A stretch of DNA of 64,000 nt from CAINVV01 sp037129695 (GCA_037129695.1 JBAXUL010000007.1:1-64000); one strand, 5' to 3'; positions 10,601 to 19,814 are shown, counted from the first letter of the stretch. Numbers and translations: made by a program. The notes: generated by a model from the letters alone, not told the origin.

Positions 10601-13498
10601 TTCAACGATTCTGTCGAGCGGCAGTTCCTGATTTTCGTAAGCCTGAAAAAATTTAAGTTTGCACAATTCAAGCATGTCTATCAACGACATATGCTCTTTT
10701 GGTGTGATGCGCAAAGGAAAATTATTGATAAACATTCCGCAGAGGGATTCAAATTCCTTGTGAATCCTGCCGGCAATAGGTATTCCGATGACAAACTCTT
10801 CCTGTGATGTATATCGTGTCAGGAGTGAATTAAAGATGCTCAGAAGGGTAACAAATAGTGAAACATTGTTGCTTTGACTGAAATGCTGCAATTCCTCAGT
10901 GACTGATTGATCAAGTAAAATACGGACTTCATCACCATCATAAGTCTGGTGGTTGGGTCGATGATAATCCAATGGAAGTTGCAATATTTCAGGAGCACCT
11001 TTTAATTCATTTTTCCAATAGGCAAGTTGTTTTGAGTAACCTTCTCCTTCAAGCCAGGTATTCTGCCAACTGGCAAAATCGGTATAGGTGATGGGTAAGG
11101 GTGAAAGAATGATTGGATTCTGTTGTTTGAGTGAAGTGTAAATATGTCCTAGCTCTTCCATGAAAATTCTTACGGACCATCCGTCAGTAATTATGTGATG
11201 AAGATTCAACAACAAAATATGTTTTTCAGATGAAATCCTCAGTAGTTTGCAGATGAATAGTGGACCGGTGGATAAATCAAAGAGATGCTTTTCATTGAGT
11301 TGGGAGTACTTTTTAGCCGCAATTAATTTCTCGTTTTCCGGGAGATTGTCCAGATTGATAACCTCCAGTAGGAAAGGGTAGGAGGGATGAACCTTTTGTT
11401 CTGGTATGCCATCCACAGTCTGAATAGTTGTTCGGAGAGTCTCATGTCTTCCGACTAAGAGGGAAATGGTTTGTTGAAGAATGTCAGCGTCGAGTTCCCC
11501 ATCAATCCGGTATTCAAACGGTATGTGATAGGCGAGATTTCCAGGCTCAAAATTTTGAATGAACCAAAGACGTCTTTGACCTGATGAAAGGGGAAAATTA
11601 ACGGCATCTACCTCCAAATGAGGGATGGCTTCGATATCTTCAGATGGTTCACCGATAGAATTTTGTTGGTCAATTTCGAAAGCGATTTTGTTTAATATCT
11701 GCTTTTCGAAGATTGTTTTGAGAGACAGACGAACATGAAATTTTTCATTGATTCTGGAAATCAACATCGTTGCATATAGCGAGTGTCCTCCCAATTCGAA
11801 AAAATTATCTTCTGCACCAATAATTTCTGTATTCAAAATTTCTTTCCAGATGGCAGCAAGTTTTATTTCTGTGGGAGTATGCGGCTCAATATGGATAACT
11901 GATAATACCGGTTTTTTGTATGAAGGAACAGGCAATGATTTGATGTCAATTTTTCCATTGGGTGTCAACGGAAATTTATCAAGATACACAAATGCGGAAG
12001 GAACCATGTATTCTGGTAGTTTCAGTTGCAAAAACCTGCGCAGTTCAATTTGTTCAGGTTCTATTTCGCCACTCTTCAGGACATAGGCGACCAGCCGCTT
12101 GTCAGAAGGATGATCTTCTCTTAGGATCACCCTGATATCCTGGATAGCTTCATGTGATGAAAGCACAGATTCAATTTCACCGAGTTCTACTCGGTAGCCC
12201 CTGATTTTAACTTGTCTGTCTGCACGTCCCTGATAGAGGATCATACCATCTTCTTCTGCCATCGCCAGGTCACCTGTGCAATAACATCTTTGCATTCCAT
12301 CCTCCGGAGTTTCAAACCAGATAAATGCTTTTTCCTGCTCCAAATTGCGATTGAGATATCCAAGAGCTACACTATCTCCACCAACAAGCAATTCTCCTGT
12401 AATTCCCACAGGAACCATTTTCTTGTCGGAATCTGTGATGTAAATCTTGTATCCGGGCAGTGGCCTGCCTATCGGAACTGATTTTTCGGGGGAATATCCT
12501 GCTTTGATTTCATAGGCAAGCGCAACCACGGTGGTTTCAGTTGGCCCGTAGGTGTTATATAATCTGTGTTTGGTCTTTGATTTGTTCCAGACAATCACGT
12601 CATTTTTGGTAACGGCTTCACCTCCAATGATCACTAGCCTAAGTTGATCCGGAAGCAGATTGCTTTGGTAGTCAGATGAATAAATAATTTGGCGCCAGAA
12701 TGCAGTAGGAAGGTCCCAGACAGAAATTTGATGAACGACCGAAAATTGGATTAATTCGTTGGCCAGCAACATTTCATCTGTGCGCAAATAAAGAGAAGCT
12801 CCTGAACAAAATGAGCAAAATATCTCTTCAATACTGGCATCAAATGAAAGATTGGAGAATTGTAAAACCCTGTCTTCCGATGTAATGTGATATAAACTGA
12901 TGGCTCCTGAAATAAAATTGGCCAATGCCTTCCTGGATATTTTTACCCCTTTGGGAATTCCTGTTGAACCGCTGGTATAAATGATGTACGCAACACTTTC
13001 CGGATTAAAAATTGTGGATGGATAAGTTGAAAACATCCTCGTTTTTAAACATTTCGAAACATCTAATGCCTTGATATTATTAGGGTAAGCAATATTATTC
13101 TGATCGCAAAGTATCAGTGAAACATTCGCATCTGTACAGAAAAACTCAATTCTTTCTTCAGGAAAGTTTGGGTCGACAGGTAAAAATGCAGCATTACAAT
13201 TCAAAATAGCAAGGATAGAAACAAAATAGTTGTAGTTGCGATCGATAATCACGGCAACCACATCTCCTTCGCTAATTTGTCCTGCCTTTAGTTCAGCCGA
13301 AAGTTTGCCGACATCCTGAAAGAGTTGTTTATAACTATACGATGTGCCGGCGTCAAAAACAGCAATATGCTCTGAGAATTTAGAAGAAATTTCCTGAAAG
13401 TTTTCAAGGACATCCTTCATTTCAACAGGTTCACATATTGAAGTGTTAATTATATGGGTCAAACTATTTTGGCTGGAATCCAGATTCATATGATTCAT
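7610..13498 (-). CDS. Two-module NRPS with thioesterase (A-T-C-A-T-TE)
   Basis: 1962 residues. Domains in order: adenylation (YTSGSTGIPKG near residue 172), carrier (FFELGGHSL near 567), condensation (HHIITDGWS near 771), adenylation (YTSGSTGKPKG near 1243), carrier (FFEIGGHSM near 1632) and type-I thioesterase (VHGAG near 1700, nucleophile motif GFSLGG near 1766, His in GEHSRIF near 1937). No C domain precedes the first A domain, so module 1 is an initiation module. Hand-read specificity positions are D-A-E-D-I-G-T-V-V for A1, an acidic pocket fitting a basic amino acid, and D-I-L-Q-L-G-M-V-W for A2, which matches the known glycine code. The enzyme should therefore make and release a dipeptide unless it works with the other NRPS. 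No MbtH or phosphopantetheinyl transferase gene is in the window. It follows the acyltransferase gene by 94 bases. Confidence 0.96.
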   Translation of the reverse strand: MNHMNLDSSQNSLTHIINTSICEPVEMKDVLENFQEISSKFSEHIAVFDAGTSYSYKQLFQDVGKLSAELKAGQISEGDVVAVIIDRNYNYFVSILAILNCNAAFLPVDPNFPEERIEFFCTDANVSLILCDQNNIAYPNNIKALDVSKCLKTRMFSTYPSTIFNPESVAYIIYTSGSTGIPKGVKISRKALANFISGAISLYHITSEDRVLQFSNLSFDASIEEIFCSFCSGASLYLRTDEMLLANELIQFSVVHQISVWDLPTAFWRQIIYSSDYQSNLLPDQLRLVIIGGEAVTKNDVIVWNKSKTKHRLYNTYGPTETTVVALAYEIKAGYSPEKSVPIGRPLPGYKIYITDSDKKMVPVGITGELLVGGDSVALGYLNRNLEQEKAFIWFETPEDGMQRCYCTGDLAMAEEDGMILYQGRADRQVKIRGYRVELGEIESVLSSHEAIQDIRVILREDHPSDKRLVAYVLKSGEIEPEQIELRRFLQLKLPEYMVPSAFVYLDKFPLTPNGKIDIKSLPVPSYKKPVLSVIHIEPHTPTEIKLAAIWKEILNTEIIGAEDNFFELGGHSLYATMLISRINEKFHVRLSLKTIFEKQILNKIAFEIDQQNSIGEPSEDIEAIPHLEVDAVNFPLSSGQRRLWFIQNFEPGNLAYHIPFEYRIDGELDADILQQTISLLVGRHETLRTTIQTVDGIPEQKVHPSYPFLLEVINLDNLPENEKLIAAKKYSQLNEKHLFDLSTGPLFICKLLRISSEKHILLLNLHHIITDGWSVRIFMEELGHIYTSLKQQNPIILSPLPITYTDFASWQNTWLEGEGYSKQLAYWKNELKGAPEILQLPLDYHRPNHQTYDGDEVRILLDQSVTEELQHFSQSNNVSLFVTLLSIFNSLLTRYTSQEEFVIGIPIAGRIHKEFESLCGMFINNFPLRITPKEHMSLIDMLELCKLKFFQAYENQELPLDRIVEELKVTRYANVPPLFQVMFNLLGMFDEEISLAGSKMEMADKKGHIAQFDLSLHIYETKKSLNCVFEYNTNLFKKERIERMAGHFSELVKSFLKDPSQNIRKAPILTPKEKELVFGEWNATQTAFPDQKGIHQLFEEQVIKTPDSIAIQDDRSLITYRELNEKANQLARHLHHSGAIEGSVVGVCIERSTDLLVALMAVMKAGCTYIPLDPIYPKDRLTLIIDDGNPVIMLTEKKLLESLPESNAKNIFVEEFEAYKHESVLNTDFLFTSNTVAYLIYTSGSTGKPKGVQIEHRSLANFLYSMSKMPGINSEDVMLAVTTISFDIAGLELFLPILFGARIVIATQETSINPEILIEKIESCMPTILQATPVTFRMLNSSNWSGSKNLKILCGGEALPKELAIDLIGKCGELWNMYGPTETTVWSTVEKVEVDQSDLIGYVNLGKPIDNTLIYVLNSEFQPVPVGYPGELFIGGDGLAKGYFNLPELTKEKFLPDPFSEISGARMYRTGDLVQQTEKGKLEFLNRVDSQVKIRGFRIELGEIESAFAQYPTTRENVVIVREDTPGDKRLIAYIIRQENTETDISELRLFLKSKIPDYMVPSFFVFISQFPLTPNGKIDRKALPPPEDSQQDSDRIFVEPQTEMEKKLAQIWCDVLKSQRIGTDENFFEIGGHSMIAVTLMTRIEKELGIRLPLATLFNHSNIRDMAQFLEKNEQPARWGSLVPIKPNGRKRPLYLVHGAGLNLLLYTTIVSLLDEDQPVFGLQAKGLDGIDEPLDTIEAIAAYYIGEILAIDQSGTYALAGFSLGGQIAYEMARQLLILDKKVSFLGVFDTVSYNVSHNELPIHQRVTYFTDNLYRMVAWNIKTLINKPAEKKLEFFRLKWRSMIQKITKNDYTLKPEGVSEGKQSELPKYLHKVHQANYQAMEKYKLPVYPGKMYLFRAMDQSFYIKDPVLYGWDLYVKGGIVVLDIPGEHSRIFAPPNDALFANALQKSLNETNSIE

Positions 13499-13592
13499 GT
13501 AATAATAAAAAATTGTCCTTAAAACTATAAAAAGTTATTGTTTTTCGATATAACTTCAAGAAGCCGAAGTTAAATTGTACAAAATCAGGTTA

Positions 13593-14207
13593 TTAAATGC
13601 GTTCCCATAAGCCCGATTGAGGGTTATATTGTTTGATGATTTTTGCCGGGTTTCCTACAACGACGGAGTAGGGAGGTATATCTTTGGTTACGATCGAGCC
13701 TGCTGCAACTACAGAATGCTTACCAATTGTAACACCTGCGACAATCACAGAATTAGCTCCTATCCAAACTTCATCCTCCAAGATAATTATTTTCCTGGTG
13801 ACAGTTTGATGATGAATCGGCAGATTGATATCCTCGTACCCGTGATTCAATCCGGATAAAACAATGTTTTGGGCAAGTATTACATCGTTTCCGATGGTTA
13901 CTGGGCCAATCAAAACATTACCCATTCCAATTCGGGTACGATCCCCAATAATGATATCTCCAACGCCGTTATTGACGGTACAGAAATCTTCTATGGTGGA
14001 GTCATTTCCCAGAATAAATTGATTAAATGGCAAAACATCAATTCTGCTTCGTGAACAAATCCTGGCATTTTTACCTTTCTTGTGCACAAATGGGTTTAAG
14101 AACCATTTAACCCAAAGTCTCGGTCTTGCCTGATTTTTAGGAATCATCGCCGAAAGAACCAGTCTTTTAAGTCGGGGATTTGCCTTGATTTTTTCTTTGA
14201 TGCTCAT
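13593..14207 (-). CDS. Hexapeptide-repeat O-acyltransferase (WbbJ/maltose acetyltransferase type)
   Basis: 204 residues with the left-handed beta-helix pattern of imperfect [LIV]-G-x4 hexapeptides from about residue 65 to 190 (IIIGDRTRIGMGNVLIGPVT, then GANSVIVAGVTIGKHSVVAA). The conserved catalytic His is in GLNHGYED near residue 120, and the end PYSVVVGNPAKII is typical of acetyltransferases of surface glycans. The start overlaps the stop of the upstream glycosyltransferase by four bases (ATGA), indicating translational coupling. Likely job: O- or N-acetylation of the repeat unit. A role in modifying the peptide cannot be excluded because the NRPS gene follows directly. Confidence 0.9.
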   Translation of the reverse strand: MSIKEKIKANPRLKRLVLSAMIPKNQARPRLWVKWFLNPFVHKKGKNARICSRSRIDVLPFNQFILGNDSTIEDFCTVNNGVGDIIIGDRTRIGMGNVLIGPVTIGNDVILAQNIVLSGLNHGYEDINLPIHHQTVTRKIIILEDEVWIGANSVIVAGVTIGKHSVVAAGSIVTKDIPPYSVVVGNPAKIIKQYNPQSGLWERI

Positions 14208-15418
14208 ATCCTGCCTTTTAAATTCCTCGATTTCACGATTTCCACGGCCTTCGCAATTTCATTGACATTGTTTTCCCAAGTATGTTGCCTGGCAAATTTC
14301 TCTCTGTATTGGTGTAAGGTGTCGTTATCCTCCGCCAAAGCCTTTTCGATACAAACGATGTATTCTTCCTTATTTTCTGCCTGGTAGGTGTACGCTGCAA
14401 ATACGCTCATTGCTTCTGTTTTGGTGGCAATGGTTGGTTTTCCCATCGCCAGGTATTCGTCGATTTTACGTGGGTAATTCCCAATGGTTACAGGGCTAAG
14501 CACCTGCGGATTGATTGCTGCATCAAATCGGTTCAGGTAGGAGGGGAGTTCATCACTATTTTTATTTCCCAAAAAATGAACATTGCTCATCTGATGCAGT
14601 CGGCTTCTTTCAAAGGCCGCATCTTCAGGTCCTACCAACACCAAACTCCATTGTGGACGGTTTTCTGCAATGTATTCCAAAACTTCAATATCGAGTCGTA
14701 GCGACAGCAATGCGCCGATGTATCCAATAACAGGTCTTTGAATATTGGCAATATCTTCAGGCACCAAAGTAACAAGCGCAGAATCAAATTGCTTCACATC
14801 ACAACCTTGGCCTACATAAAAGGAATCAGGATTGTAGTTTTTGGCCAAAGCCGCGAGATAAGTAGAATTGGCGACCACGAGATCCGCTTTTCTCATGTGC
14901 ATCGCTTCAATTCTGACTCCTTGTTTTTTCCAGTAATCGACAGCGATCAGGTTATCCCGAGTGTAGTAAATATAGGTCTCAGGTTTCAATAATTCCTTTA
15001 GGTAGAAACTTCTGAACATGTCACTGTCGTTGAAAAGAATAATATCCTTCAATCCAAGCTGATCAATGGCGTGTTGGATTTGTTTCGCGTACCTTTTGTT
15101 GTTGATGTAATTGAAAAAGTCGAATAATCCCGGATGAGAAATCCAGTTGATTGACTCCAAAAGTGTTGCCGGATACAGATTCCACAAATTAGGAGAAATT
15201 TCAAGGACCTCGGATTGTCCGCGTTTCAGAATTTGAACCCTTTTGATTACTCTTTCAGACTTTATATGTCTGAATTTGGTAATCCGGTCGAGAGGATAAT
15301 TGACATACAGCACACGGTTATTTTTAGACAACTCCTGTGCAATATTTTTGCAGTTGCTTCCAATCTCAATATCCCAGGCCTGGATACCAACTACCACAAT
15401 GTCACGATTTTTGATCAT
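14204..15418 (-). CDS. GT-B fold glycosyltransferase (family 1/4-like)
   Basis: 404 residues resembling the glycosyltransferases of teichuronic acid and capsule loci. The N-terminal half has the acceptor-domain pattern starting VVVGIQAWDIEIGSNCKNIA. The C-terminal half holds the donor-site region (RPVIGYIGALLSLRLDIEVL near residue 230, YPRKIDEYLAMGKPTIATKT near 335, with the usual E of E-x7-E replaced by the KIDEYLAMGKP block). Four-base overlap with the acyltransferase gene. It should transfer one sugar of the undecaprenyl-linked repeat unit on the cytoplasmic face. Sugar specificity cannot be read. Confidence 0.87.
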   Translation of the reverse strand: MIKNRDIVVVGIQAWDIEIGSNCKNIAQELSKNNRVLYVNYPLDRITKFRHIKSERVIKRVQILKRGQSEVLEISPNLWNLYPATLLESINWISHPGLFDFFNYINNKRYAKQIQHAIDQLGLKDIILFNDSDMFRSFYLKELLKPETYIYYTRDNLIAVDYWKKQGVRIEAMHMRKADLVVANSTYLAALAKNYNPDSFYVGQGCDVKQFDSALVTLVPEDIANIQRPVIGYIGALLSLRLDIEVLEYIAENRPQWSLVLVGPEDAAFERSRLHQMSNVHFLGNKNSDELPSYLNRFDAAINPQVLSPVTIGNYPRKIDEYLAMGKPTIATKTEAMSVFAAYTYQAENKEEYIVCIEKALAEDNDTLHQYREKFARQHTWENNVNEIAKAVEIVKSRNLKGRI

Positions 15419-15495
15419 ACTTCATATTTTCAGATAGTCAATGATTAATCAAGTATTTTATCCTGGCAGTCAATGAATTACCTTGCCTTTTCACA

Positions 15496-16701
15496 TCAGT
15501 TTGTTTTTGAAGATGTATGTTTGGTATGGATAAATTGTTTATTGGCACCTTTGATTTTCAAAAGCGAATCGAGCATCAGAATCATACCCTTTGGCAGACT
15601 GATAAGTGCCTTTAATGTATTTTTATTGTAAAACGAAGAAGGTACCGCAAAAAGGAAAGTGAGAAAAGTAAAAAAGAGCATCAATACCCAGAAAATGGAA
15701 TAAACCGGATCGTTGTGGAGAAACAAGTTGAAAATGAAATAAACAACGCTGAAAAATAACACTTGACCAAGCAATATAATTCTGGGAGGCTGAATAAATT
15801 GAATGGTTTTGTTGAAATAATCGACATTTCCTTTTGTAAACAGTGCTTTTATGGCCTTGAAAATATCCTGTCTGAAATAGTGAAACTGGGCAGAAAGCCA
15901 GCGTCGTCTCTGATGTCGGAATACCTCCGAATTCTGCACCTTTTCATCAAATACCATCGCGTTATTGAGGTATTCGACCGTATGGCCGGCGCTTGTCAGC
16001 TTCAACTCAATTTCCTTATCAAAACCTCCAATTGCTTTTACTGGTCTCATTAGTTCCTTGAAAAATGGGTAGCGGAATGCCATTCCTGATCCGATAATTG
16101 CGGCTGAAAGTCCTAGAACTCTATGACCTTTGCGGAAGATGTGATTGTTGATCTCTTCGCTGATGGCATCTAAGATGGCCCATGAAGTATTCAGGTTTTT
16201 TGCAGTTCTGTGCCCCTGTACAACGGTCCATCCTTTTTCGAAGGTGCTGTTCATTTTAGAGAGAAAATCTGCAGCCATGATGTTGTCTGCATCCAGAACG
16301 ATGGCCAGATCATAGGAGTCATCCAGCAATTCCATTGCCTTGTTGAGGGCTTTGGCTTTCGTACTTTTCTCAAAAGAGACTTCAATTACGATAACTTGTA
16401 ATTGTTTGAGCTTCGCAATCGTTTCAGGTTGAAATGAATCTGCAATAATGATTACATCAAAACGGTCTTTGGGATAATTTTGTAACAGGACTTCCTCTGC
16501 GACTTCCACAATCACTTCGTCCTCCTTATACCCGGGGATTAATACCGCAATTTTTCTTTTTACCATGGTTTCAGGATACGGTTTTTGTTGATACAACAAT
16601 CCCGCCATGGAAAAAAGAAAAATATATAGGAGTGACAATCCCAATATAACAAGGAGAATGATCTGTATGATGTTGAACAGGAGTAGCAAATATAAATTCA
16701 T
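15496..16701 (-). CDS. Membrane-bound family-2 glycosyltransferase
   Basis: 401 residues. There is an N-terminal membrane segment (residues about 8-35), a GT-A domain with IPGYKEDEV, the DADN metal motif near residue 135, IGGFDKEIE as acceptor region near 215, and RHQRRRWLSAQ corresponding to the Q/RxxRW signature near 262. Two or three C-terminal membrane segments lie at about 305-370. This layout matches processive or inner-membrane GT2 enzymes (NodC/IcaA/BcsA-like). It is 11 bases downstream of another GT2 gene. It probably adds a sugar to the lipid-linked unit; a processive role would be unusual beside Wzx/Wzy and cannot be settled here. Confidence 0.9.
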   Translation of the reverse strand: MNLYLLLLFNIIQIILLVILGLSLLYIFLFSMAGLLYQQKPYPETMVKRKIAVLIPGYKEDEVIVEVAEEVLLQNYPKDRFDVIIIADSFQPETIAKLKQLQVIVIEVSFEKSTKAKALNKAMELLDDSYDLAIVLDADNIMAADFLSKMNSTFEKGWTVVQGHRTAKNLNTSWAILDAISEEINNHIFRKGHRVLGLSAAIIGSGMAFRYPFFKELMRPVKAIGGFDKEIELKLTSAGHTVEYLNNAMVFDEKVQNSEVFRHQRRRWLSAQFHYFRQDIFKAIKALFTKGNVDYFNKTIQFIQPPRIILLGQVLFFSVVYFIFNLFLHNDPVYSIFWVLMLFFTFLTFLFAVPSSFYNKNTLKALISLPKGMILMLDSLLKIKGANKQFIHTKHTSSKTN

Positions 16702-16712
16702 TGAGCTGTTGT

Positions 16713-17630
16713 TTATTCGATTAATTTAGGATTCAGGTGGATCTGTTTTGAAAACATGTTTTGAAATTGCCAGTATATTGCTTTCATATATGCCTTGAAG
16801 TGACCTTTTCCGGCACGGAAGAAGAATACAACTGAATTTTTAGGAATAGCAACAAAAATCTGATAAAGAATAGCTACCACAAAAGTCAATCCATGCAAGT
16901 TTCTTCGCAGGTAAAGTAAACGGGCGCGATTCATGTAATAGGTCTTGAAAGGTGTCATTTTCCCCGTTGAAACCGATTCCTTGTGCATTACGACTGAATC
17001 GTGAACATACCATAACCGGTAACCGGATTGGGTGATGCGGCAACTCCAGTCCAACTCCTCGTAATACAAAAAATAGCATTCCGGCATCAGACCTACTTGC
17101 TGGATGACAGATGCAGGTATAAGCATAGCTGCTCCATGCAAAAAACTCGTCACACGATCCAACTCAAACTGACCAAAATCTTTTGCTTTGTTTCCATATC
17201 CAAAGCTTCGCATGGTATAGGGATTCATCGGACCCTGACCGCAAAATTGAATGGTATCTGGCTGGTAAAAGTATTTAATCTTCGGACTGACTCCTCCCGT
17301 TTTCGGATCTGATTCACATTTTGAAACGAGTGGTTCAAGAAAATTGGGAGAGACTTCGGTGTCATTATTGATGAAAAGCAGATATTTGCCTTTGGCTATT
17401 CTTACTCCCTGGTTATTTCCTCCAGCAAAGCCCAGGTTGGTTAAGTTTTGAATAAAAATGATATTAGGGAAGGTAGTTTTAATGATTTCAGGGCTTTCCT
17501 GTGAAGCATTGTCGACCACAATGATTTCAATATTTGGGTAACTGATTTTCTGAAGAGAAATCAGCAAAGCAACAGTTACCTCCGGATGGTTGTAATTTAC
17601 TGTAATAATTGAAACCAGTGGATAATCCAT
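16713..17630 (-). CDS. Family-2 glycosyltransferase (rhamnosyltransferase-like)
   Basis: 305 residues with the GT-A start VSIITVNYNHPEVTVALLIS, donor-site IIVVDNASQES, NLGFAGGNNQG, and the metal motif INNDTE near residue 96. GYRLWYVHDSVVMHKESVS near 210 is the typical acceptor-side motif. This is the WbbL/RfbF-like class, often rhamnosyltransferases, though the sugar cannot be predicted. One hydrophobic stretch near the C-terminus (about residues 250-270) may associate with the membrane. Confidence 0.9.
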   Translation of the reverse strand: MDYPLVSIITVNYNHPEVTVALLISLQKISYPNIEIIVVDNASQESPEIIKTTFPNIIFIQNLTNLGFAGGNNQGVRIAKGKYLLFINNDTEVSPNFLEPLVSKCESDPKTGGVSPKIKYFYQPDTIQFCGQGPMNPYTMRSFGYGNKAKDFGQFELDRVTSFLHGAAMLIPASVIQQVGLMPECYFLYYEELDWSCRITQSGYRLWYVHDSVVMHKESVSTGKMTPFKTYYMNRARLLYLRRNLHGLTFVVAILYQIFVAIPKNSVVFFFRAGKGHFKAYMKAIYWQFQNMFSKQIHLNPKLIE

Positions 17631-17650
17631 TGTTCGCCTGTGAATAAATT

Positions 17651-18073
17651 TTATTTGTCAACAGTATCGGCAAACAGGTCCTTTTTTAGTTCACCCCAAT
17701 GACTAATCATTGCACTCAGATCCTGAATCCTGACCGGTTTGGCCAAATAATCGCTCATACCGGTAAGTCTGCATTTGTCTTTGTCCCCTTTGGCTGCACT
17801 GGCCGTAAGTGCAATGATGACCGGAGCATTTGGGCCAAGCCTTTCAAGAATAATCCTGGTGGCCTCATAGCCATCCATTTCAGGCATCTGTATGTCCATA
17901 AAGACCAGATGATAATCCTTTATTACAGTAGCATTGCATGCTTCAAGGCCATTTTTAACCAGATCAATTCTGTAACCCAATACTTCAAATAATTTCTGAA
18001 TCAATTTCTGATTGACGAAATTATCATCCACAACGAGAATTTCGAATGGATACAAATCAGACAGTAAATTCAT
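17651..18073 (-). CDS. Stand-alone response-regulator receiver
   Basis: 140 residues containing one receiver domain only. The acidic pair is in VVDDN (residues 16-17), the phosphoacceptor is D60 in FMDIQMPEMDG, the switch Thr is in ALTAS, and the Lys is in LAKPV. There is no output domain. It lies inside the polysaccharide operon between the polymerase and a glycosyltransferase gene, so it probably modulates polymer synthesis by protein-protein contact rather than by DNA binding. The sequence pattern (YEATRIILERLG, MSDYLAKPVRI) is that of receivers normally attached to hybrid histidine kinases. No kinase is in the window. Confidence 0.9.
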   Translation of the reverse strand: MNLLSDLYPFEILVVDDNFVNQKLIQKLFEVLGYRIDLVKNGLEACNATVIKDYHLVFMDIQMPEMDGYEATRIILERLGPNAPVIIALTASAAKGDKDKCRLTGMSDYLAKPVRIQDLSAMISHWGELKKDLFADTVDK

Positions 18074-18141
18074 AATATTTTATTTTCATCCATATTTAAG
18101 TAATATGATTCTGATTCTAAAAGGTATAACCAATAAATGGA

Positions 18142-19620
18142 CTATTTTGTTGTCGTTTCATCCAAGATTAACATCTGTTGATCATCCAGTTTTTCTGAAT
18201 TGATCATGAGTGCCATCGAAATATAAATTAGTATGCACGTCGGCAACGAACCTAACACCTGATTTCCATAGGAAGCAACAATCACACCAAACATTCCGGA
18301 GGTAAGGGCAGCCATTTTCATTTTCAATATCGGATCCCGGATCTTAAACATGATCAGATAGGAGGATTTACCTACAATGTAAAAAAGAATGAACAAATGG
18401 AGCAAGAGTCCCACGATTCCTTCTTCCGCCCAAATCATGACATACCAGCTATCGGTAGGTATACTTGATAAATAGGTATCGGGTAAAAACCGCTGTGCCT
18501 TCACACCGGCCTGTCCCAATCCGCCGCCAAATGGTCTGGTTGCGAGGTACACCCTCAATTTCTGCTGATTTTCAAGACGTACTTGAAAGGAAGGATCATT
18601 CATGTCAAAAGCAGATCTTGTTCTTCTGATATACTGGTTGCCCTGTCCGATGTAGGTAAATTTAAAAAACACAACTATGAGTATCAGCAAAAGAATGCCT
18701 GAAATGGTGATGAGGAAATTTTTTCTCAGCACAATGAAAGCTGCCAATCCTGCAATAGGCACACTTATCGCTCCCCTTGTTCCTGACAGAATCATTCCGT
18801 AAAAACCTAGAATTGCAACAGATGCAAAAAATATTTTGTTTTTTCTAGTCGTCTCAGTAAAGAATAGGATGCCTGCGACCAAGGCAGAGTAGGCCTGATT
18901 GGCGCCAAATTGTCCGGCATCGCTTAGAAACGAAAAAATCCGAAGGTTACCGAATATGACATGGGTTACAGCCCCACCCTGATTAAGCCAGGCTTGCTCC
19001 CACGGATCAACACCAATAAAATTCTGAATAATTCCTTTGAGAGATACCAAAAGTGAAAAACCTCCCCACAAATAGAAAAAGATGGTTAAATGCCTGTTGG
19101 TATTCATCAGGATTAGTGCGAGCGGAACAATCATCAACATATAAAAAGAAACACTCCTGATGCCACTGATCCATGCTCCCATACTTCTGAATTCCGGATT
19201 GAAAAATTCAAGCAGTGCATAGGCAAACCAAAAAATGGCAAGCCAGGTAATATCCTTATTTGCCAGGGTCCAGTCAACTTTCCGGTAAATTTGACTGAAG
19301 AAGAGTGAAATAAATGTTCCAATCAGAATACCATCCATCATCAGACCAAGTGGTATATTCGTAAAATATCGACCCATCCCGTTGAGCAAAAATGAAAATA
19401 CAACTGCAGTATACAAACCCAAAACGGGTCTCTTAAATAAGAAAACCAAGTAAATGAAGACAAATGGAAGTCCGATCAAAATCAGTCCAACCGCTAGGTT
19501 CATCTGGCTGGTAAGCCATGCAAAGATACCCATCACTATGACAAGTAACAGGATATATAAGGGGCTTAGGGTCCGGTCCGATCCGCTTCCACTTTCAAAA
19601 GGGTTATTTACACCTGGCAT
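18142..19620 (-). CDS. O-antigen polymerase/ligase-type integral membrane protein (Wzy-like)
   Basis: 492 residues with about ten to twelve hydrophobic segments starting at residue 20. The Wzy_C-like core is the ILSGTRGAISVPIAGLAA region near 275 and the periplasmic loop with GGGLGQAG near 365 followed by PTDSWYVMIWAEEGIVGLLL, the pattern of O-antigen polymerases and ligases. It should polymerise undecaprenyl-linked repeat units in the periplasm. The gene next to it upstream is the flippase, the usual partner. Polymerase is preferred to ligase because flippase and chain-length genes are adjacent. Confidence 0.85.
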   Translation of the reverse strand: MPGVNNPFESGSGSDRTLSPLYILLLVIVMGIFAWLTSQMNLAVGLILIGLPFVFIYLVFLFKRPVLGLYTAVVFSFLLNGMGRYFTNIPLGLMMDGILIGTFISLFFSQIYRKVDWTLANKDITWLAIFWFAYALLEFFNPEFRSMGAWISGIRSVSFYMLMIVPLALILMNTNRHLTIFFYLWGGFSLLVSLKGIIQNFIGVDPWEQAWLNQGGAVTHVIFGNLRIFSFLSDAGQFGANQAYSALVAGILFFTETTRKNKIFFASVAILGFYGMILSGTRGAISVPIAGLAAFIVLRKNFLITISGILLLILIVVFFKFTYIGQGNQYIRRTRSAFDMNDPSFQVRLENQQKLRVYLATRPFGGGLGQAGVKAQRFLPDTYLSSIPTDSWYVMIWAEEGIVGLLLHLFILFYIVGKSSYLIMFKIRDPILKMKMAALTSGMFGVIVASYGNQVLGSLPTCILIYISMALMINSEKLDDQQMLILDETTTK

Positions 19621-19814
19621 AGTAATCCTTACATTATTGGGTTAAGTTGTTTCAATAGTCTATTATTGTATCCTGCACCTGTTATGTTCATGTGTCCATT
19701 ATTGTTCTGTTTACGCTATGAAATAGACATCGTTACCAATGAAATATATTTCTGTCGGCGTTAACCTATATCTAATTCATTTTCTTTTTTAAAATCAACA
19801 CCAATTAATAACTG

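Noticed and set aside
7610..13498. Siderophore or polyketide hybrid cluster
   Set aside because: No ketosynthase, isochorismate, catechol or TonB-receptor genes are visible in the block.
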